Positions 17,044-25,967 are shown, counted from the stretch's first letter. The stretch: DNA of 64,000 bases from Beijerinckiaceae bacterium RH AL1 (GCA_901457705.2 LR590083.2:3224597-3288596); one strand, 5' to 3'. The notes: generated from the letters alone by a model not told the origin. Made by a program: numbers and translations.

Positions 17044-18010
17044 AACGATGCGTGCTGCGGTGCTGGCTGCACCTGGCAAGGTGAGGATCGAAACGGTCCC
17101 GATTCCTCGCCCGGGCTCGGGCGAGGTGCGCCTGAAGCTCGAGGGCTGCGGTGTCTGCGCGTCCAATCTCGGGCCGTGGGCCGGCTTGGAGTGGCTGACG
17201 TATCCGGGCGAGGCGGGCGGTCTCGGCCATGAGGCCTGGGGAACCGTTGACGCGGTGGGGCCCGACGTCGACGGGTTCACTGTCGGCAACAGGGTGACGG
17301 GGCTGACCTTCCGCAGCTTCGCGGACTACGACATCGCGACCGCGGATCGCCTCTTGAAGCTGCCGGCTGCCCTCGACGGCCTGCCGTTTGCCGGCGAACC
17401 GCTGGGCTGCGCGATGAACATTTTTCGGCGCGGCGCGATCGAGCCGGGGCAGACCGTCGCCATCATCGGCATCGGCTTTCTCGGCGCGATCCTCACCAAG
17501 CTCGCAAACGACGCGGGCGCACGCGTGATCGCCATATCGCGACGACCGGACTCGTTGAGGCTCGCCGAGCGCAACGGCGCCGCCGACACCATCGTGATGG
17601 ACGATCACTGGGCGATTATCGAGGCCGTCAAGCGCATCACGGGCGAGCGGATGTGCGAGAGGGTCATAGAGGCCGTCGGCAAGCAATGGCCGCTCGATCT
17701 CGCCGGAGAGATCGTTGCCGAAGGCGGCAAGCTGATCGTCGCCGGCTACCACCAGGATGGTCCACGACAGGTCAACATGCAGTCCTGGAACTGGAAGGGC
17801 ATCGACGTCATCAGCGCGCATGAGCGCGACCTCGCCGTCAACATGCGCGGCATGCGCGAGGCGATCGAGGCGGTGGTCGGCGGCCAAATCGACGACACCG
17901 CGCTCTACACGCACCGCTATCGACTCGATCAGCTGGGCGAGGCGCTCGACGCGACGCGGGACAAGCCCGGCAACTTCGTGAAGGCGCTCATCCTCTTCGG
18001 TGAGGCATGA
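17036..18010 (+). CDS. MDR-family zinc-type alcohol dehydrogenase
   Basis: 324-residue medium-chain dehydrogenase. Catalytic-zinc Cys in GCGVCASN and GHE in GLGHEAWG; Rossmann loop GIGFLGAI. The four-cysteine structural zinc lobe is absent, unlike the other ADH at 23403. C-terminal part reads VVEAGH-like segments typical of sugar-alcohol or cyclitol dehydrogenases. ATG at 17036 (MVETMRAAV) overlaps ino1 by 8 bases; MRAAVLAAPG four residues later is an alternative. Likely oxidises an inositol or sugar intermediate of the locus, by context. Confidence 0.85.
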   Translation: MVETMRAAVLAAPGKVRIETVPIPRPGSGEVRLKLEGCGVCASNLGPWAGLEWLTYPGEAGGLGHEAWGTVDAVGPDVDGFTVGNRVTGLTFRSFADYDIATADRLLKLPAALDGLPFAGEPLGCAMNIFRRGAIEPGQTVAIIGIGFLGAILTKLANDAGARVIAISRRPDSLRLAERNGAADTIVMDDHWAIIEAVKRITGERMCERVIEAVGKQWPLDLAGEIVAEGGKLIVAGYHQDGPRQVNMQSWNWKGIDVISAHERDLAVNMRGMREAIEAVVGGQIDDTALYTHRYRLDQLGEALDATRDKPGNFVKALILFGEA

Positions 18011-19008
18011 GAAAGCTCTGCGTGGGTTTTCTCGGCGTCGGCTGGATCGGGCGCCACCGCATGGCGGCGGCGCTGGAGAGCGGATGCATCGAGGCGACAG
18101 CGATCTGCGATCCCTCCGCGGAGATGGTGCGGGAGGCCTTGCAGCTGGCGCCGGACGCCCGAGTCGTCGCGGATCTCGAGGCCATGCTGGCGCTCGGACT
18201 CGATGGCGTGGTGATCGCGACGCCGAGCGGCGCGCATGCCGAGCAGTCGATCCGCTGCCTGCAGGCCGGCGCGGCGGTCTTCTGCCAGAAGCCGCTTGGG
18301 CGCAGCGCCGCAGAGGTCGAAGTGGTCGTCACCGCAGCCAAGCGCGCCGACCGGCTGCTGCTGGTCGACTTTTCGTATCGTCACACGCGCGCCATGCAGG
18401 CGATCGCCGATCTCGTGCGCAGCGACCGCCTCGGTCGCGTCTTCGCGATCGACCTCACGTTCCACAACGCCTACGGCCCGGACAAGGACTGGTTCTACGA
18501 TCGCGCCCGATCCGGCGGCGGCTGCCTCATGGACCTCGGCAGTCATCTGGTGGACCTGGCCCATTGGGTGCTCGGGTCGCAGACGGCGGCGCATGCAGTC
18601 GCCGCCACGCTTCGCCACGGCGGGGCATCGCTCGCGACGACGAGCGCCGAGGTCGAGGATTATGCTGCGGCGAGCTTCGGTCTCGGTGACGTCGCGGTGC
18701 GGCTCGCGTGCTCCTGGCGCCTTCACGCCGGGCAGGAAGCCTTGATCAAGGCCTCGGTCTACGGGACACGCGGCGGCGCGGAGATGCGCAACATCGGCGG
18801 CTCGTTCTACGATTTTGAAGCTTTGATCTTCAACGGGACGTCCTCCGAGGTTCTCGTCACGCCGCCGGATGAATGGGGCGGCCGCGCGGTGGTCGATTGG
18901 GCACGACGCGCCGCGAGATCTCTGACGTTCGACGGTGAAGCGGACTTTTACCTTGTCTCTGCGCGGACGATGAACCGCATCTATGACGAGGGCATGCTGA
19001 GGCGCTGA
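18007..19008 (+). CDS. Gfo/Idh/MocA family oxidoreductase
   Basis: 333 residues, last gene of the rightward operon. N-terminal Rossmann fold with GVGWIGRHRM, then the family segment where EKP is usual but QKPLGRSAAE is seen here. C-terminal alpha/beta domain with LMDLGSHLVDLAHW, carrying the conserved Asp and His of the active site. The family includes inositol 2-dehydrogenase and sugar 3-dehydrogenases, which fits the upstream ino1. Overlaps the MDR gene by ATGA. Confidence 0.88.
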   Translation: MRKLCVGFLGVGWIGRHRMAAALESGCIEATAICDPSAEMVREALQLAPDARVVADLEAMLALGLDGVVIATPSGAHAEQSIRCLQAGAAVFCQKPLGRSAAEVEVVVTAAKRADRLLLVDFSYRHTRAMQAIADLVRSDRLGRVFAIDLTFHNAYGPDKDWFYDRARSGGGCLMDLGSHLVDLAHWVLGSQTAAHAVAATLRHGGASLATTSAEVEDYAAASFGLGDVAVRLACSWRLHAGQEALIKASVYGTRGGAEMRNIGGSFYDFEALIFNGTSSEVLVTPPDEWGGRAVVDWARRAARSLTFDGEADFYLVSARTMNRIYDEGMLRR

Positions 19009-19040
19009 TGGCCCGAGGGCGCTTTGGCGGCTACGCCGAG

Positions 19041-19598
19041 CTAGCGCGGCAGCACCTTCGAGGCGGACGCTTGCGCGCGTCCTTCGTCGCCGATCGCGCC
19101 GGGCTGCGCGCCCATGCCATGCGCGAGCTCGGGCAGGTCGAGCAGCTCGGCTTCGAGCTGGCGGTGGATGATCAGGCTCTCGTAGATGACGATCGCCGTC
19201 GCGGCGATGACCAGGGCAAGGCCGGCCAGCGTTCCGCATATGCAGACGATTTTCAGCACATCGATGCTCGGCAAGGCGAGGGACAGCTCGCCGATGATGA
19301 GCGAGCTGATGAGCAGCACCGCTGAGGCAAGCCCGATCACGCTTGCGATATTCATGATCTCGCAGCGCTTCTTGTAGACCAGGATCGAGTCGCGAAGGTT
19401 GACCCGGCGCGTGTCGCGCTGATCGCCGCAGCGATATTGCTCGACCAGGCTGCGGTAGCGGTCGACGGCCGCATCGTAGCGCGTCTGCAGGAAGGCCATG
19501 AAGATCCAGGCCGCGAAGATCACCGAGGCGGCCGGCCCGACGGCCTTGAAGATGTTGGCAAGGTCTATTGACACAGGGAAAGCCTCGGCGGATCGCAC
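19041..19598 (-). CDS. small membrane protein, DUF2721-like
   Basis: 185 residues with three hydrophobic segments (about 15-38, 80-105, 115-140) and a charged loop RYDAAVDRYRSLVEQYRCG followed by LRDSILVYKKRCEIMNIAS, an arrangement resembling DUF2721 proteins. GTG start at 19598; a second GTG (V9, SIDLANIF) is also possible. It faces the end of the sugar operon and is divergent from the KaiC gene. Function unknown. Confidence 0.7.
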   Translation of the reverse strand: MRSAEAFPVSIDLANIFKAVGPAASVIFAAWIFMAFLQTRYDAAVDRYRSLVEQYRCGDQRDTRRVNLRDSILVYKKRCEIMNIASVIGLASAVLLISSLIIGELSLALPSIDVLKIVCICGTLAGLALVIAATAIVIYESLIIHRQLEAELLDLPELAHGMGAQPGAIGDEGRAQASASKVLPR

Positions 19599-20024
19599 GC
19601 GGCAGTCGCACCGCTGCCGCTAACGCAGCGTGCGGCCACCGGGAGATCTGAGGATGCAAACTTTTCCGTGAAGCACGCCGTCAGCAAGGGTCGGGGAGAT
19701 CACGGGATGTCCGCGAGAGATTCGGACACGGCAAAGGGTTTTAGATTGTGCCGCAACTAGTTCCGCTGGATTTTCTTAGATTGCCGCTGATTGGATTCGG
19801 CTAAGGCTCCTCGTCCGTGTGGACGCGCGTTTCGGCACCGCTTCGCCGCGGCGTTTCCACCGCCATCATCACCTCAGCTCGCAGCAGAAAAGGCTTAAGC
19901 CTGCCATGGCCATAGCGGCTGACAGTCGTATGTAAATTGACATCATTTTCTTATGGCGCGACGGCAAGTATAGCTTGCGCGCGGCGAGTGAGCCGTCTCG
20001 CCCGGAAGAGCAGGCCGACGATCG
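19599..20024. promoter_or_regulatory. 426-base divergent intergenic region upstream of kaiC-like gene
   Basis: No gene is evident. It holds a perfect inverted repeat TGTCCG-N9-CGGACA (19708-19728) and a direct repeat TTAGATTG(TG)CCGC at 19741-19754 and 19776-19787. A TTGACA at 19937-19942 has no good -10 partner at normal spacing. The region is clearly richer in A+T than the flanking genes, as expected for a regulatory stretch. These elements are candidates only. Confidence 0.35.
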
Positions 20025-21542
20025 ATGGAAGATGCCTCATGGCCCCTGGATGGCCGCACGCCATCCGGCAACGAAGGACTCGATGCCGTCCTGCGCGGCG
20101 GGCTCGTGGCCAATCGCCTCTACCTTCTCGAGGGCTCGCCCGGTTCCGGCAAGACGACCTTGGCGCTGCAGTTCCTGCTCGACGGGGTGAGCCGCGGCGA
20201 GCGCGGACTTTACGTCACGCTCTCCGAGACCGACGACGAGCTGCGCGGCGTCGCAGCCTCGCATGGCTGGGATCTCGATCAGGTCGCAATCTTCGAGCTG
20301 GCGGCGGCCGAGGAGGCGCTGGGCGCCGAGCGGCAGCAATCCATCCTGCATCCTTGGGAGAACGAGCTCGGCGGAACGATCGAGCTCATCAAGAGCGAGG
20401 TGCAGCGCATCAAGCCGCGCCGCGTCGTGTTCGACAGCCTGTCCGAGATGCGGCTGCTCGCGCAGGATCCGCTTCGCTATCGCCGCCAGGTTCTGGCGCT
20501 CAAGCAGTTCTTCGCGCCGATGGATGTCACGGTCATCATCGTCGATGATCTGACCGGAGAGGATGTCGGGCAGCGCGACGCCCACCTTCACAGCCTCTGC
20601 CACGGCGTGATCACCCTCGAGCGCCTGACCCTCGACTTCGGGCCGGCGCGCCGACGGCTCGAGGTGCAGAAGCTGCGCGGCGTCGACTTCGTCGCGGGCT
20701 ACCACGACTTCGTCATCCGCCGCGGCGGCCTCGATGTGTTTCCGCGGCTGATCGCGGCCAAGCATCAGGAGCCCTTCGTCGGCGACATCGTGTCGAGCGG
20801 GGTCGCCGATCTCGACAAGCTCCTGGGCGGGGGTCCGCGCCGCGGCACGTGCACGCTGATCACGGGGCCGGCCGGCTCGGGCAAGACGACGATCGCTCTG
20901 CAGTTCGTGCACGCCGCCTGCTCGCAGGGCGAGAATTGCACCATCTACGAGTTTGACGAGCGCATCGGCACGATGCTGTCGCGGGCGGAGGCGATGGGGC
21001 TCGATCTGCGCCGCCACATCGACAACGGTTTGCTGACCATCGAGCAGATCAATCCGGCGGAGATCTCGCCGGGCGAGTTCTCGTGGCGCGTGCGCGAGCA
21101 GGTCGAGCGCAAGAACTCGAAGCTTTTCGTGATCGACAGCCTCAACGGCTATCTCGCCGCGATGCCGCAGGAACAGCAGCTGATCCTGCAGGTTCACGAG
21201 ATGCTCGCCTACCTGAACCAAAAAGGCATCGCGACGCTTCTGATCAATCCGCAGACGGGCTTGATCGGCAGCATGGTGACGGGATCCATCAACATCTCCT
21301 ACGTCTCCGATGCCGTTCTGCTGATCCGCTTCTTCGAGGCGGAAGGCCGGATACGCAAGGCCATCTCGGTGTTGAAGAACCGGAGCGGCGCGCACGAGGA
21401 TGCGATCCGCGAGCTCCGCATCGATGCCCGCGGCATCCGTGTCGGCGCTCCCTTGGTCGAGTTCCGCGGCGTGCTGACGGGGACACCCGAATACGTCGGC
21501 TCCAATGCGCCGCTGATGGAAGACCGTGGTGCTTCAGCTTAG
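20025..21542 (+). CDS. KaiC-like double-domain RecA-family ATPase
   Basis: 505 residues made of two KaiC domains. Walker A motifs: GSPGSGKTT (37-45) and GPAGSGKTT (281-289). Walker B-like stretches: VVFDSLSE (~134-141) and LFVIDSLNG (~363-371). Where KaiC has paired glutamates, these domains show SET (CI) and DER (CII), so one acidic residue of each pair is kept. KaiA and KaiB are not nearby. In many proteobacteria such proteins pair with a histidine kinase, as here: the next gene overlaps by 17 bases. Likely a signalling ATPase, possibly stress- or light-linked, rather than a true clock. Confidence 0.9.
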   Translation: MEDASWPLDGRTPSGNEGLDAVLRGGLVANRLYLLEGSPGSGKTTLALQFLLDGVSRGERGLYVTLSETDDELRGVAASHGWDLDQVAIFELAAAEEALGAERQQSILHPWENELGGTIELIKSEVQRIKPRRVVFDSLSEMRLLAQDPLRYRRQVLALKQFFAPMDVTVIIVDDLTGEDVGQRDAHLHSLCHGVITLERLTLDFGPARRRLEVQKLRGVDFVAGYHDFVIRRGGLDVFPRLIAAKHQEPFVGDIVSSGVADLDKLLGGGPRRGTCTLITGPAGSGKTTIALQFVHAACSQGENCTIYEFDERIGTMLSRAEAMGLDLRRHIDNGLLTIEQINPAEISPGEFSWRVREQVERKNSKLFVIDSLNGYLAAMPQEQQLILQVHEMLAYLNQKGIATLLINPQTGLIGSMVTGSINISYVSDAVLLIRFFEAEGRIRKAISVLKNRSGAHEDAIRELRIDARGIRVGAPLVEFRGVLTGTPEYVGSNAPLMEDRGASA

Positions 21543-23235
21543 CGCACCTGCCGACGATGAACGGGTTCTGATCTGTGCGCCGTTCGGGCGCGATGCGGAC
21601 GCCATCCTCGAGCTGCTGGCCAGGTCGGGCTACACGGCGCGCGCCTGCGTCGGGCTGCATCAGCTCGCCGACGAGCTCGAGATCAGTGCCGGCGCTGTCC
21701 TCATAACCGAGGAGGCTTTGCGCACCGGCCGGAGCCGCTTCGCGGAGGCGCTGGAGGCGCAGGCCGCCTGGTCGGAAGTGCCGATCCTTTTGCTGACCGC
21801 GCCCCGCATGCGATCCACGTCATGGCCCACGCCGCAACCGGCCGTCGACTTGCCGAAGGCGGCGACGAACGTGGTGATCCTCGAGCGGCCGGTGGGGTCG
21901 GTGCCGCTCGTCACCGCAGTCGCCTCTGCCATCCGTGCGCGCAAGAAGCAGTACGACATTCGCGACAATCTCGAGGCCAAGGCGCGCGCGGCCGAGGAGC
22001 TTGACCTGCAGGTCAAGATCCGGACGCAGGAGCTCGAAAGCGCGCTCGAGCGCCTCAAGCAGGAAGTCGCCGAGCGCCAGAAGACCGAGGAGCAGCTCAG
22101 GCAGGCGCAGAAGATGGAGGCCGTCGGCCAGCTCACCGGCGGCATCGCGCACGACTTCAACAACATGCTGACGGGCGTGATCGGCTCGATCGACATCATC
22201 AAGCGGCGGATCGACGCCGGGCGCCTCGAGGATATCGATCGCTTCATGGAGGCCGCATCGCAATCGGCGCAGCGCGCTGCCAACCTGACGCAACGTCTCC
22301 TCGCATTCTCGCGACGGCAGACGCTCGACTCGAAGCCGCTCGACATCAACGCCCTGCTTGGATCGCTGCAGGATCTCATCGTGCGTACGGTCAGCGAGCT
22401 GGTGACCGTGAAGATCGTGCCGGCCTCAAAGCGCATCTTCGCCATCGCTGATGCCAACCAGCTGGAAAGCGCCATTCTCAATCTCGCGATCAACGCACGC
22501 GATGCGATGCCGGACGGCGGCATGCTCACGGTCGAAGCGCGCGAGGTCAACCTCGAGGACGGCGAGATCGCGACCGCGAAGCCCGGCGTGTACGTGCTGG
22601 TCGCCGTATCCGACAGCGGCGTCGGCATGTCGCCCGACGTCGTCGCAAAAGTGTTCGATCCCTTCTTCACGACGAAGCCGATCGGCCAAGGCACGGGGCT
22701 CGGCCTGTCGATGGTCTATGGCTTCGCGCGGCAGAGCGGCGGCTACGTCAACATCGACAGCACGCCCGGCGCGGGCACGACCGTCCAGATCTACCTGCCG
22801 GCCGCCAAGGAGCTGGAGGCCGACGAGACGAAGCTCGAGGCGGAGTCGATCGTCGAGGGCAACGGCCAGGCGGTGCTCGTCGTCGAGGACGACACGTCGG
22901 TGCGGCAGCTCATCCGCGAGGTGCTGGCCGAACTGGGCTATCTCGCGATCGAGGCGGCGGACCCCAATCTGGCGATCCCGATCCTCGCGTCGCGAAAGAC
23001 GATCGACCTCATGGTGTCTGACGTCGGGCTGCCGGGGATGTCGGGACGTCAGCTGGCGGAGATCGCGCGCCAGCATCGCCCGCAACTGCCGATCCTGTTC
23101 GTCACCGGATATGCGGAGAATGCGGCGATCCGCTCGCACTTCCTCGGCACAAACATGAGCATGATCGCAAAGCCGTTCGCCTTGAACGAGCTTGCTCAGA
23201 AGATCCACACGATGATCGGCGAGCGCCCGGCGTAA
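21526..23235 (+). CDS. hybrid sensor histidine kinase with N-terminal pseudo-receiver
   Basis: 569 residues. 1-140: receiver-like fold without the acidic phosphorylation pocket. 145-200: coiled coil (EELDLQVKIRTQELESAL). HisKA with phospho-acceptor His209 in GGIAHDFNNML; HATPase with N-box NLAINARDAMP (~319-329), G1 DSGVGMSP (~363-370) and FFTTKPIGQGTGLGLSM. The C-terminal receiver has ED pair VVEDD (~452-456), phospho-acceptor Asp499 in MVSDVGLPGM and a Lys in IAKPF. GTG start at 21526 lies inside the kaiC 3' end. No output DNA-binding domain, so its partner regulator is elsewhere. Confidence 0.9.
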   Translation: MVLQLSAPADDERVLICAPFGRDADAILELLARSGYTARACVGLHQLADELEISAGAVLITEEALRTGRSRFAEALEAQAAWSEVPILLLTAPRMRSTSWPTPQPAVDLPKAATNVVILERPVGSVPLVTAVASAIRARKKQYDIRDNLEAKARAAEELDLQVKIRTQELESALERLKQEVAERQKTEEQLRQAQKMEAVGQLTGGIAHDFNNMLTGVIGSIDIIKRRIDAGRLEDIDRFMEAASQSAQRAANLTQRLLAFSRRQTLDSKPLDINALLGSLQDLIVRTVSELVTVKIVPASKRIFAIADANQLESAILNLAINARDAMPDGGMLTVEAREVNLEDGEIATAKPGVYVLVAVSDSGVGMSPDVVAKVFDPFFTTKPIGQGTGLGLSMVYGFARQSGGYVNIDSTPGAGTTVQIYLPAAKELEADETKLEAESIVEGNGQAVLVVEDDTSVRQLIREVLAELGYLAIEAADPNLAIPILASRKTIDLMVSDVGLPGMSGRQLAEIARQHRPQLPILFVTGYAENAAIRSHFLGTNMSMIAKPFALNELAQKIHTMIGERPA

Positions 23236-23340
23236 GGGCTGCGCCTGAGTTCGATTGCCTCTTTTGTTCGGCGTCGCTGCAACGAAGCGGAAGCCTGGCA
23301 GCGCGCACCTCGCATCGTCAGCTGATGTCTTTTCTTATCG

Positions 23341-23365
23341 GGAACGATTGCTCCGATGGGTCCTT
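23341..23365 (+). promoter_or_regulatory. candidate EcfG-type (general stress) promoter
   Basis: GGAAC at 23341-23345, 16-base spacer, CCTT at 23362-23365. The alphaproteobacterial EcfG consensus is GGAAC-N16/17-CGTT, so there is one mismatch. It ends 37 bases before the ATG of the stress-type dehydrogenase at 23403. Confidence 0.35.
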
Positions 23366-23402
23366 GTCGCGCTATCGGACATCGCTTGCGAAAGGTGAAT
23401 TC

Positions 23403-24578
23403 ATGCGCGCGCTCTGCTGGCACGGCAAAGGCGACATCCGCTGCGACACGGTTCCCGATCCCACCATCGAGAACCCGACCGACGTTATCATCAAGGTCTC
23501 GAGCTGCGCCATCTGCGGCTCCGACCTGCATCTGATGGACGGACAGATGCCGTCGATGGAGTCGGGCGACGTGCTCGGCCACGAGTTCATGGGCGAGATC
23601 GTCGAGGTCGGCAGCGCCACTAGCACGCTGCGCAAGGGCCAGCGCATCGTCGTCCCGTTCCAGATCACCTGCGGCGAGTGTCGCCAGTGCCGGATGGGCA
23701 ACTGGTCGTGCTGCCAACGATCGAACCGCAACGGCGACATGGCGGCGCAGACGTTCGGCTATCCGACCGCCGGGCTCTACGGCTACTCGCATATGACGGG
23801 CGGCTACTGGGGCGGCCAGGCCGAGTACGTGCGCGTGCCGATGGCCGAGACGTCGGTGATGGTCGCGCCGGAGGGCATGAGCGACGACCAGCTCCTCTTC
23901 CTCACCGACATCCTGCCGACCGGCTGGCAGGGCGCCGAGCAATGCCAGATACAGGGCGGCGAGATCATCGCGATCTGGGGCGCCGGACCGGTCGGCCTGT
24001 TCGCGATCCAGTCCGCCAAGATCATGGGCGCCGAGCGCATCATCGTCATCGAGACCGTGCCGGAGCGCATCGCGCTGGCGCGCAAGCTCGGCGCGACCGA
24101 CATCATTGATTTCGAGAACGAGGACGTGTTCGAGCGCATCAAGGAGATCAGCAAGGGCGAGGGCGCCGACGGCGTCATCGATTGCGTCGGCATGGAGGCG
24201 AGCGGCGCCCACGGCATCGCCGGCGCGATCTCCAAGGTGCAGGAGGCCTTGGGCTCCGGCACGCAGCGCCCGTATGTGCTGAACGAGGCGATCAAGGCGG
24301 TGCGGCCCGGCGGGTCCGTGTCGGTGCCGGGCGTCTACGGCGGCCCGGTGCCGCTCGACATGGGCTCGGTCGTGCAGAAGGGCCTGACGATCCGCAGCGG
24401 GCAGACCAGCGTGCGGCGCTACCTCGAAAAGCTCACCGGCCTCATCCAGCAGGGCAGGATCGACATGACCTCGCTCGTGACCCACAAGAGCAAGGATCTC
24501 GGCGACGGGCCGGAGCTCTACAAGACCTTCCGCGACAAGGCGGACGGGTGCGTCAAGGTCGTCTTCGACCTCGCGTGA
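23403..24578 (+). CDS. zinc-dependent alcohol/formaldehyde dehydrogenase-like (FdhA/threonine dehydrogenase type)
   Basis: 391-residue MDR enzyme. Catalytic zinc ligands in CAICGSDLHLMDG and GHEFMGEI; structural zinc cysteines in CGECRQCRMGNWSCC; Rossmann loop GAGPVGLFA. The long insertion near residues 255-285 and the overall layout match the glutathione-independent formaldehyde dehydrogenase-like group. Start at ATG 23403 with GAAAGGTG upstream. It shares orientation with the stress SDR 41 bases downstream, so the two are likely co-transcribed. Confidence 0.9.
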   Translation: MRALCWHGKGDIRCDTVPDPTIENPTDVIIKVSSCAICGSDLHLMDGQMPSMESGDVLGHEFMGEIVEVGSATSTLRKGQRIVVPFQITCGECRQCRMGNWSCCQRSNRNGDMAAQTFGYPTAGLYGYSHMTGGYWGGQAEYVRVPMAETSVMVAPEGMSDDQLLFLTDILPTGWQGAEQCQIQGGEIIAIWGAGPVGLFAIQSAKIMGAERIIVIETVPERIALARKLGATDIIDFENEDVFERIKEISKGEGADGVIDCVGMEASGAHGIAGAISKVQEALGSGTQRPYVLNEAIKAVRPGGSVSVPGVYGGPVPLDMGSVVQKGLTIRSGQTSVRRYLEKLTGLIQQGRIDMTSLVTHKSKDLGDGPELYKTFRDKADGCVKVVFDLA

Positions 24579-24619
24579 GCGAGTGGATCGAAGACAAACA
24601 AAACGAAAAGGAGCGCCAC

Positions 24620-25483
24620 GTGCCCGACCGAGAGTTCCCGAAGCCGCCGTTCGAAGCGCAGACCCAGTCGTTTCCCGGGCATGATACGAAGATGACGCCG
24701 AAGGCGGACCACGGCGAGCAAACCTATCAGGGTGCCGAAAAGCTGGCCGGACGGCGTGCGCTGATCACCGGCGGCGACAGCGGCATCGGTCGTGCCGTCG
24801 CTATCGCGTTCGCGCGAGAAGGCGCGGACATCGCGATCAGCTATCTCGACGAGCACGAGGACGCGCACGAGACGCGGGACTGGGTCGAGAAGGCGGGTCG
24901 GCGCTGCCTGCTCCTGCCGGGCGACATCGCGTCGGCGCAGCATTGCGAGTCGGTCGTCGAAAAGACGGTCGCCGAGCTCGGCGGCATCGACATCCTCGTC
25001 AACAACGCCGCCTATCAGAAGCCGAACAGCTCGCTGGACGACATCGCGATCGAGGATTGGGATCGCCACTTCCAGGTCAACATCAATGCGATGTTCTACA
25101 TCACGAAGTTTGCCGCCGAACATCTGAAGCCGGGTGCCGCCATCGTCAACACGTCCTCGGTCAACTCTAAGCATCCGATGCCATCGCTGCTGGCCTATAG
25201 CGCGACCAAGGCGGCGATCGCCAACTTCACGGTCGGCGCCGCGCAGCTGCTGGCGGAGCGCAACATACGCGTCAACGCGGTGCTGCCGGGGCCGATCTGG
25301 ACGCCCTTCATCCCCGCCGGCATGCATGCCGATCAGGTGAAGAGCTTCGGCTCGAACACACCGTTCGGGCGACCCGGGCAGCCCGGCGAGCTGGCGTCCG
25401 CCTACGTCTCGCTGGCCGCCGACGAGTCCAGCTACACCTCGGGGGCGCTCGTCGTCGTTGCAGGCGGCATGCCGATCATCTGA
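24620..25483 (+). CDS. SDR family oxidoreductase, general-stress type
   Basis: 287-residue SDR of the YhdF/YdaD class. A Pro-rich N-terminal lead (PDREFPKPPFEAQTQSFPG) precedes the core, as is typical of this class. TGGDSGIGRAVA loop, VNNAAYQ, Ser in NTSSVNS, YSATK. GTG start at 24620 is supported by AAAGGAG six bases upstream. The class is commonly induced by osmotic or general stress, which agrees with the candidate EcfG promoter ahead of the preceding gene. Confidence 0.9.
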   Translation: MPDREFPKPPFEAQTQSFPGHDTKMTPKADHGEQTYQGAEKLAGRRALITGGDSGIGRAVAIAFAREGADIAISYLDEHEDAHETRDWVEKAGRRCLLLPGDIASAQHCESVVEKTVAELGGIDILVNNAAYQKPNSSLDDIAIEDWDRHFQVNINAMFYITKFAAEHLKPGAAIVNTSSVNSKHPMPSLLAYSATKAAIANFTVGAAQLLAERNIRVNAVLPGPIWTPFIPAGMHADQVKSFGSNTPFGRPGQPGELASAYVSLAADESSYTSGALVVVAGGMPII

Positions 25484-25523
25484 GCAGCGGCGGCGCTGGG
25501 TCGCATGGCGGACAGGGGTGCCG

Positions 25524-25910
25524 ATGCCTGATGCTTCGGGCATGACGACACCTGACCTCACCGTGTACCACGACGGCTCGTGCCCGGTCTGCCGTCTCGA
25601 GATCAACCGCTATCGGCAGTCGACGGGGTCGGAGCGCATCCACTTCGTCGATGTCTCGGATCCGGCGGTCGATCCCGGGCACGATCTGCCGCGGACGAAG
25701 GCCATGGGTCGCTTTCACGTCCGCCTGCCCTCCGGCGAGCTGAAGGCGGGCGCGGCTGCGTTCGTCGAGATCTGGCGCGTGCTGACGTACTGGCGGCCGG
25801 CCGCGATGATCGCGAGCCTGCCGGGGGCGACGCCGGCGCTCGATATCGGCTACCGGCTCGTGTCTCCGCTCCGTCCCGCGGTGGCGCGGCTGCTGAAGCA
25901 CGTCGTGTGA
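25524..25910 (+). CDS. DCC-family thiol-disulfide oxidoreductase-like protein (DUF393)
   Basis: 128 residues. Family motif DGSCPVCRLEI near residue 17: a D-x-x-C-x-x-C arrangement. Then the usual RFHVRLPSGELKAGAAAFVEIW and LLKHVV end. Predicted soluble or membrane-associated redox protein of unknown partner. ATG 25524 has AGGGG upstream; ATG at 25542 is an alternative. Confidence 0.85.
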   Translation: MPDASGMTTPDLTVYHDGSCPVCRLEINRYRQSTGSERIHFVDVSDPAVDPGHDLPRTKAMGRFHVRLPSGELKAGAAAFVEIWRVLTYWRPAAMIASLPGATPALDIGYRLVSPLRPAVARLLKHVV

Positions 25911-25967
25911 TCGGATTGGGTCCGGCTTGCAAGCGTTGCCAAGCGGGCGTCAGGTGGCCTCCCGCGC

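Noticed and set aside
5878-19008. Capsule or O-antigen locus
   Set aside because: No Wzx, Wzy, Wzz, ABC exporter or priming transferase among the genes.
19937-19965. Sigma-70 promoter for the kaiC-like gene using TTGACA at 19937
   Set aside because: No acceptable -10 hexamer at 16-19 bases.
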